Shown here: piece after piece, positions 37,122-40,455 of the stretch
Position numbering within the stretch: position 1 is the stretch's first letter
How the letters are laid out: the number at the start of each line of letters is the position of its first letter
Source: Candidatus Doudnabacteria bacterium
GTDB lineage: Bacteria; Patescibacteriota; Doudnabacteria; UBA920; 2-01-FULL-46-14
Length of the DNA stretch: 40,455 nt
Direction of reading: 5' to 3'
Assembly (NCBI GenBank): GCA_023246055.1
Contig: JAHFJD010000003.1
Coordinates: 1-40,455, forward strand
The notes under the pieces: model-generated
What the model was told of the DNA's origin: nothing
Database searches by the model: none
Seen by the model: only the letters and a program-made list of their open reading frames with translations
Program-made: the position numbers and the translations under genes

Positions 37122-37826
37122 TTATTTGCGCAATAGTCGTTCAAAGTATACTTTTAACGGAAACTTCACGCCTTCTAAGATAATCACCAGGGAAAATTTA
37201 GATTTCCCTCCCTCTCGTTCTACGAACGCTATCGGGTGTTCATGTATATTCGCGCCCAGGGCATGCAAACGATGCTTCATCTCAATCTGAAACGCATATC
37301 CCTCGGCTTGAATATTTTGGAATGGCACTCGGTTCAGCCAACTCGTCTGGTACGCAACATAGCCACTCGTCAGATCCGAAACCGGAGTGGCGGTTAAAAA
37401 TTTTGCATAAATATTGCCAAATTTGCTGACCAGGCGACGCACAAGGTTCCAGTTAATTATTTTACCCCCTGCGACATAGCGAGATCCCACTACCACCGGA
37501 TGAAGCTTAATGAGTTTCAAAAAAATCGGTAACTCTGATGGATCATGCGACAAATCGGCATCCAAAGTGATAACAAATTCTATCTCCGGAGAACGCCGGA
37601 CGTGCTCAAAAGCCGCCCTGTAAGCTGAACCCAAACCCTGCTTTTTGGGACGCGCCAATAGATAAATATTTTTATCAGTTTTCTGCATCGCAACGATTTC
37701 CACCTGGGTACCGTCTGGGGAATTGTCATCAACAAACAAAATCGACAGATCGCCTGTTGCCTTTCGGATCCGTTCGACCAAAGGCCTAACATTACTCCGC
37801 TCGTTGTAGGTGGGGATTATGATCAT
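37122..37826 (-). CDS. Polyprenol monophosphomannose synthase-like GT2
   Basis: IIIPTYNERSNVRPLVERI, LFVDDNSPDGTQ, FVITLDADLSHDPSELP, VSDLTSGYVAYQ. Confidence 0.93.
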   Translation of the reverse strand: MIIIPTYNERSNVRPLVERIRKATGDLSILFVDDNSPDGTQVEIVAMQKTDKNIYLLARPKKQGLGSAYRAAFEHVRRSPEIEFVITLDADLSHDPSELPIFLKLIKLHPVVVGSRYVAGGKIINWNLVRRLVSKFGNIYAKFLTATPVSDLTSGYVAYQTSWLNRVPFQNIQAEGYAFQIEMKHRLHALGANIHEHPIAFVEREGGKSKFSLVIILEGVKFPLKVYFERLLRK

Positions 37827-37879
37827 ATCTATTTGAAATGATAAACCGTAAATAGCACTTCGTTCTTCGGCCCAAATAT

Positions 37880-38177
37880 TTATTTTGCAGGTTCGATATT
37901 GCTGTCTTTGAAAAATTCTCGGTACGATTCTAGAAGAGCGGTATAGGTGGGGTCAGTCTCGGTTTTGATATTGCTTCCCTCCGCCATCACCAGCCAAAAG
38001 CCGCGGGCGCCGTGGTCTCGAAAATACGCAAAAATATTTATATCCCTCTTACCAGCCGAGAGCCCGCATGGAGTTGAGTGCCGCGTCATGATGCACTCCC
38101 TGAGCCGCGATGCCCCAAAATCGCAAAAGGGTCGCCACAGCTAAAATAATCATGATATTTCGGTGTTTCGTAAACAT
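37880..38177 (-). pseudogene. Degraded remnant of a GT39-like membrane glycosyltransferase
   Basis: MFTKHRNIMIILAVATLLRFWGIAAQGVHHDAALNSMRALGW then TAA (38049-38177), followed in another frame by RDINIFAYFRDHGARGFWLVMAEGSNIKTETD... (to 37880). Confidence 0.6.
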
Positions 38178-38179
38178 GT

Positions 38180-39427
38180 TTACTCCAGAGTTTCAAATAT
38201 CTTTTTCATTTGTAAGGCAATATGATCCCAGTTATATTTTTTTTCGACTAGTCTCTGGCCATTTTCGCCCAGCTGCTTTCGCAATTGCGAATTCTGCATT
38301 AAGAACCTTATTTTCTTCGCCAGATCCTGAGGATCATCCACATTCGCAAATAATCCATTAGCTTCACCCTCCCCTTGCCCCTCCCCTTGCCCCTCCCCTC
38401 GAGGGAGGGGAACTTCCTCCCCCTTGCCGGGGTCCCCCAAAAGCGTACTCGATTTTGGGGTAGGCTTGAGGGGGAAGGGGAGGTGGGGGTGAAGAAAATC
38501 AGGAATCCCGCCAACCCTCGTGGCGATCACCGGCAATCCTGCGGCCATGGCTTCCAAAAATGCGGTCCCGAGGCCCTCTGATCTCGAGGGTCTGACAAAA
38601 ATATCCGCTTGCGAGAGATACGGAGGCAGATCGTCTTGCGCGACCTTGCCAACAAATTCGACACGATCCTCGATTTTCAAATCTTTGGCAAGCGCTTTAA
38701 GCTTTGTCTCCTCTGAGCCACTGCCGAGTATTTGAATTTGGAATTTGGAATTTGGAATTTGGAATTTTAATTCTGTGGCAGCGCGAATCAGGATATCGAT
38801 CCCGTTTTTCGGCACCAATCTGGACACCGTAATAATTTTGAAAATTGAACCTTCGGAATTTTTTTGGAATTTGAAATTTGGAATTTGAAATTTCTCGACA
38901 TCCACCCCGTTCGGGACTACCTCAATCGGGCAGGTGGCACCCTCTTGCCTTGCCCAATCTGCCAAAAAATTGCTAATCGCCTGGATGTAATCTGCTCGCC
39001 GAAAAATCGCCTGCCACTGTTTTTTAAAACCCCGGACTTGCGCGTAAATATGTTCCAGCGAATCACCTTCTTGCAAAGTCAGCAAAAATTTTACCATGGG
39101 AAAGCGCTTGGCAAATAGCAGCCCGGCAGCCCCGGCATAAGCCGCCATTATACTCCAGACGATTTGATAATCGCGTGCCTGGTGCAATTTTTTTGCACAG
39201 CGAAACGCCAGTATCGGATACGCGAGCCTCCCGAGGCGGCCGCCAAACCCCACCCGGTAGACATTCACATTTCCGATTCGTTCAAATTTTTTATGCGCCC
39301 GGCTGAACCGGCAGGTAATCAAATCAAATTCGTAATCAAATAAGCGGTCAGTAATGTTCCTGACCGCCAGTTCCGCCCCGCCGATGAGCGGCTCATAGGC
39401 AATGCTGAAAATAAGGATGCGTGTCAT
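38180..39427 (-). CDS. Glycosyltransferase family 4 (GT-B) with several repeat-derived insertions
   Basis: GGAELAVRNITDRL, IITVSRLVPKNGIDILIRAA, RSEGLGTAFLEAMAAGLPVIATRVGGIPDFL; start MTRILIF overlaps upstream TGA. Confidence 0.92.
   Translation of the reverse strand: MTRILIFSIAYEPLIGGAELAVRNITDRLFDYEFDLITCRFSRAHKKFERIGNVNVYRVGFGGRLGRLAYPILAFRCAKKLHQARDYQIVWSIMAAYAGAAGLLFAKRFPMVKFLLTLQEGDSLEHIYAQVRGFKKQWQAIFRRADYIQAISNFLADWARQEGATCPIEVVPNGVDVEKFQIPNFKFQKNSEGSIFKIITVSRLVPKNGIDILIRAATELKFQIPNSKFQIQILGSGSEETKLKALAKDLKIEDRVEFVGKVAQDDLPPYLSQADIFVRPSRSEGLGTAFLEAMAAGLPVIATRVGGIPDFLHPHLPFPLKPTPKSSTLLGDPGKGEEVPLPRGEGQGEGQGEGEANGLFANVDDPQDLAKKIRFLMQNSQLRKQLGENGQRLVEKKYNWDHIALQMKKIFETLE
38362..38491 (-). 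repeat. ~130-bp in-frame G/C-rich palindromic/tandem insertion
   Basis: HPHLPFPLKPTPKSSTLLGDPGKGEEVPLPRGEGQGEGQGEGE; DNA ccccttgcccctccccttgcccctcccctcgagggagggg. Confidence 0.75.
38731..38768. repeat. Tandem 7-bp repeat (ggaattt)n
   Basis: tttgaatttggaatttggaatttggaatttggaatttt, encodes KFQIPNSKFQI. Confidence 0.9.
38864..38893. repeat. AT-rich minisatellite in glycosyltransferase linker
   Basis: tttggaatttgaaatttggaatttgaaatt; encodes KFQIPNFKFQK. Confidence 0.8.
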
Positions 39428-40332
39428 AGCAGTCCATGGATTTTTTTGAGTTCTGCGATGCCTTCTTCGATATTGACTTTTGGCTCCCAACCCAGCATTT
39501 TCCTGGCCTTCGTGTTGTCGGCTAAAGTAATCAGCGCGTCCCCGGGTCGCCTGGGAATGTGAGTGATTTGGCCGCCAATCATCTCTGCCACTTCCTTGAT
39601 AGAATAATTTTTCCCGCGTCCGATATTAAAAAGTTCGCCACCTCCCATATCCGACCGCCAAGCCAGCATGTTGGCTTCCACCACGTCAGAGATGTGGGTG
39701 AAATCCCGTCTGATCTGATCCCCGTTCTCCACGAGTGTCATGGGCTGTCCGGATGCAATTTGCTTCAGAAAAATTCCGATCACGGCCGCGTACGCGCCTT
39801 CCAAAATTTGTTTCGGACCATAGACATTGAAATATCGCAGACTCACTGTCGGAAGATCATACAACTTGCTGAACAGGGTGCAATACAATTCACCCACGTA
39901 TTTTTGTACAGAATACGGGGATTTGGGCTTCGGAATCATATCCTCTGTCAGGGGAAATTTATCTTGATCTCCGTAGGCAGATGATGACGCGCAATAAATC
40001 AGTTTTTTGACGCCAGCGTTTTTCGCAGCCCAGAGGACGTTCAAAGTGCCGGTGATATTGGTCTGGTTGGCAGGTAGCGGATCTTGAATAGATGGCTGGA
40101 TGCGCGCCAGAGCCGCTGCGTGAAATACTGCTTCTACTCCCGCAAAATGCGGCGCGATACTCTCATGGTCCGCAATATCGCATTGTTTGAAATCTGCGTC
40201 GGGATTGAGATTCTCTTTTTTTCCTGTAGAGAGGTTGTCGAGGATCAGCACTTCATGTCCATCGCGAATCAGCCGATCCGTCAGGTTTGATCCGATGAAC
40301 CCCGCGCCGCCAGTTACAAGTACCTTAGTCAT
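39424..40332 (-). CDS. NAD-dependent epimerase (UDP-glucose 4-epimerase-like)
   Basis: MTKVLVTGGAGFIGSNLTDRLI, YCASSSAYGD, SPYSVQKYVGEL, RYFNVYGPKQ. Confidence 0.93.
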   Translation of the reverse strand: MTKVLVTGGAGFIGSNLTDRLIRDGHEVLILDNLSTGKKENLNPDADFKQCDIADHESIAPHFAGVEAVFHAAALARIQPSIQDPLPANQTNITGTLNVLWAAKNAGVKKLIYCASSSAYGDQDKFPLTEDMIPKPKSPYSVQKYVGELYCTLFSKLYDLPTVSLRYFNVYGPKQILEGAYAAVIGIFLKQIASGQPMTLVENGDQIRRDFTHISDVVEANMLAWRSDMGGGELFNIGRGKNYSIKEVAEMIGGQITHIPRRPGDALITLADNTKARKMLGWEPKVNIEEGIAELKKIHGLL

Positions 40333-40357
40333 AAGTAAATATTATTTCGATAATTTT

Positions 40358-40438
40358 CTAAATCTCGCAAAATAACACACCAATTAACATTGGTGTGGGG
40401 GTGAACCCCGCTCCACCGGTTATCAGGACTTTGGCCAT
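40358..40438 (-). pseudogene. Fragment of a second epimerase gene start
   Basis: MAKVLITGGAGFTPTPMLIGVLFCEI*: 12 residues match the epimerase N-terminus, then divergence and stop. Confidence 0.55.
40376..40397 (-). terminator. Hairpin, probable terminator
   Basis: cacaccaat-taac-attggtgtg, perfect 9-bp stem, followed on minus strand by TTATTTTG. Confidence 0.55.
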
Positions 40439-40455
40439 TAGCGGTCCACTCCCCC

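Noticed and set aside
38362-38420. Possible CRISPR-like tandem repeats (cccctccccttg units)
   Set aside because: Units are contiguous with no unique spacers and lie inside a coding region; no cas genes in the window.

Overview
The window reads as Patescibacteria/CPR-like chromosome. This is inferred from gene content: a compact type IV pilus operon, S74-type surface proteins, a DUF4956-VTC-CotH cluster and a long glycosyltransferase locus. Translation fits a standard code with TGA stops. Layout: (1) 3' end of a surface protein (1-1020); (2) repeat-rich intergenic DNA flanking an AT-rich three-gene islet (VTT membrane protein, unknown membrane protein, divergent peptide deformylase; about 1.6-3.2 kb); (3) tRNA-Lys(CTT) and tRNA-Arg(TCG) on the minus strand; (4) a minus-strand pilus operon, pilB-pilC-two prepilins-PilX-like-pilM-pilN-pilO (3955-12293), preceded by an O-antigen-ligase/TPR protein; (5) a small orphan gene, an EamA-like transporter and two repetitive secreted proteins; (6) DUF4956, a VTC-domain protein and two tandem CotH-like proteins; (7) a polysaccharide/glycosylation locus (22.7-40.3 kb) with many GT4, GT2 and GT39 enzymes, FkbM, SDR, aldo/keto reductase and epimerases. 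The most interesting signals are repeats. They include a 29-bp two-hairpin element with covarying stems (three copies, one in-frame inside a glycosyltransferase), palindromic and AT-rich minisatellite insertions kept in-frame at the same structural positions of several GT-B glycosyltransferases, two perfect 38-bp palindromes directly after glycosyltransferase stop codons, and a palindrome ATTAGCATACTAGTATGCTAAT whose two related ~90-bp copies bracket the AT-rich islet. No database search was run; family names come from motif recognition.
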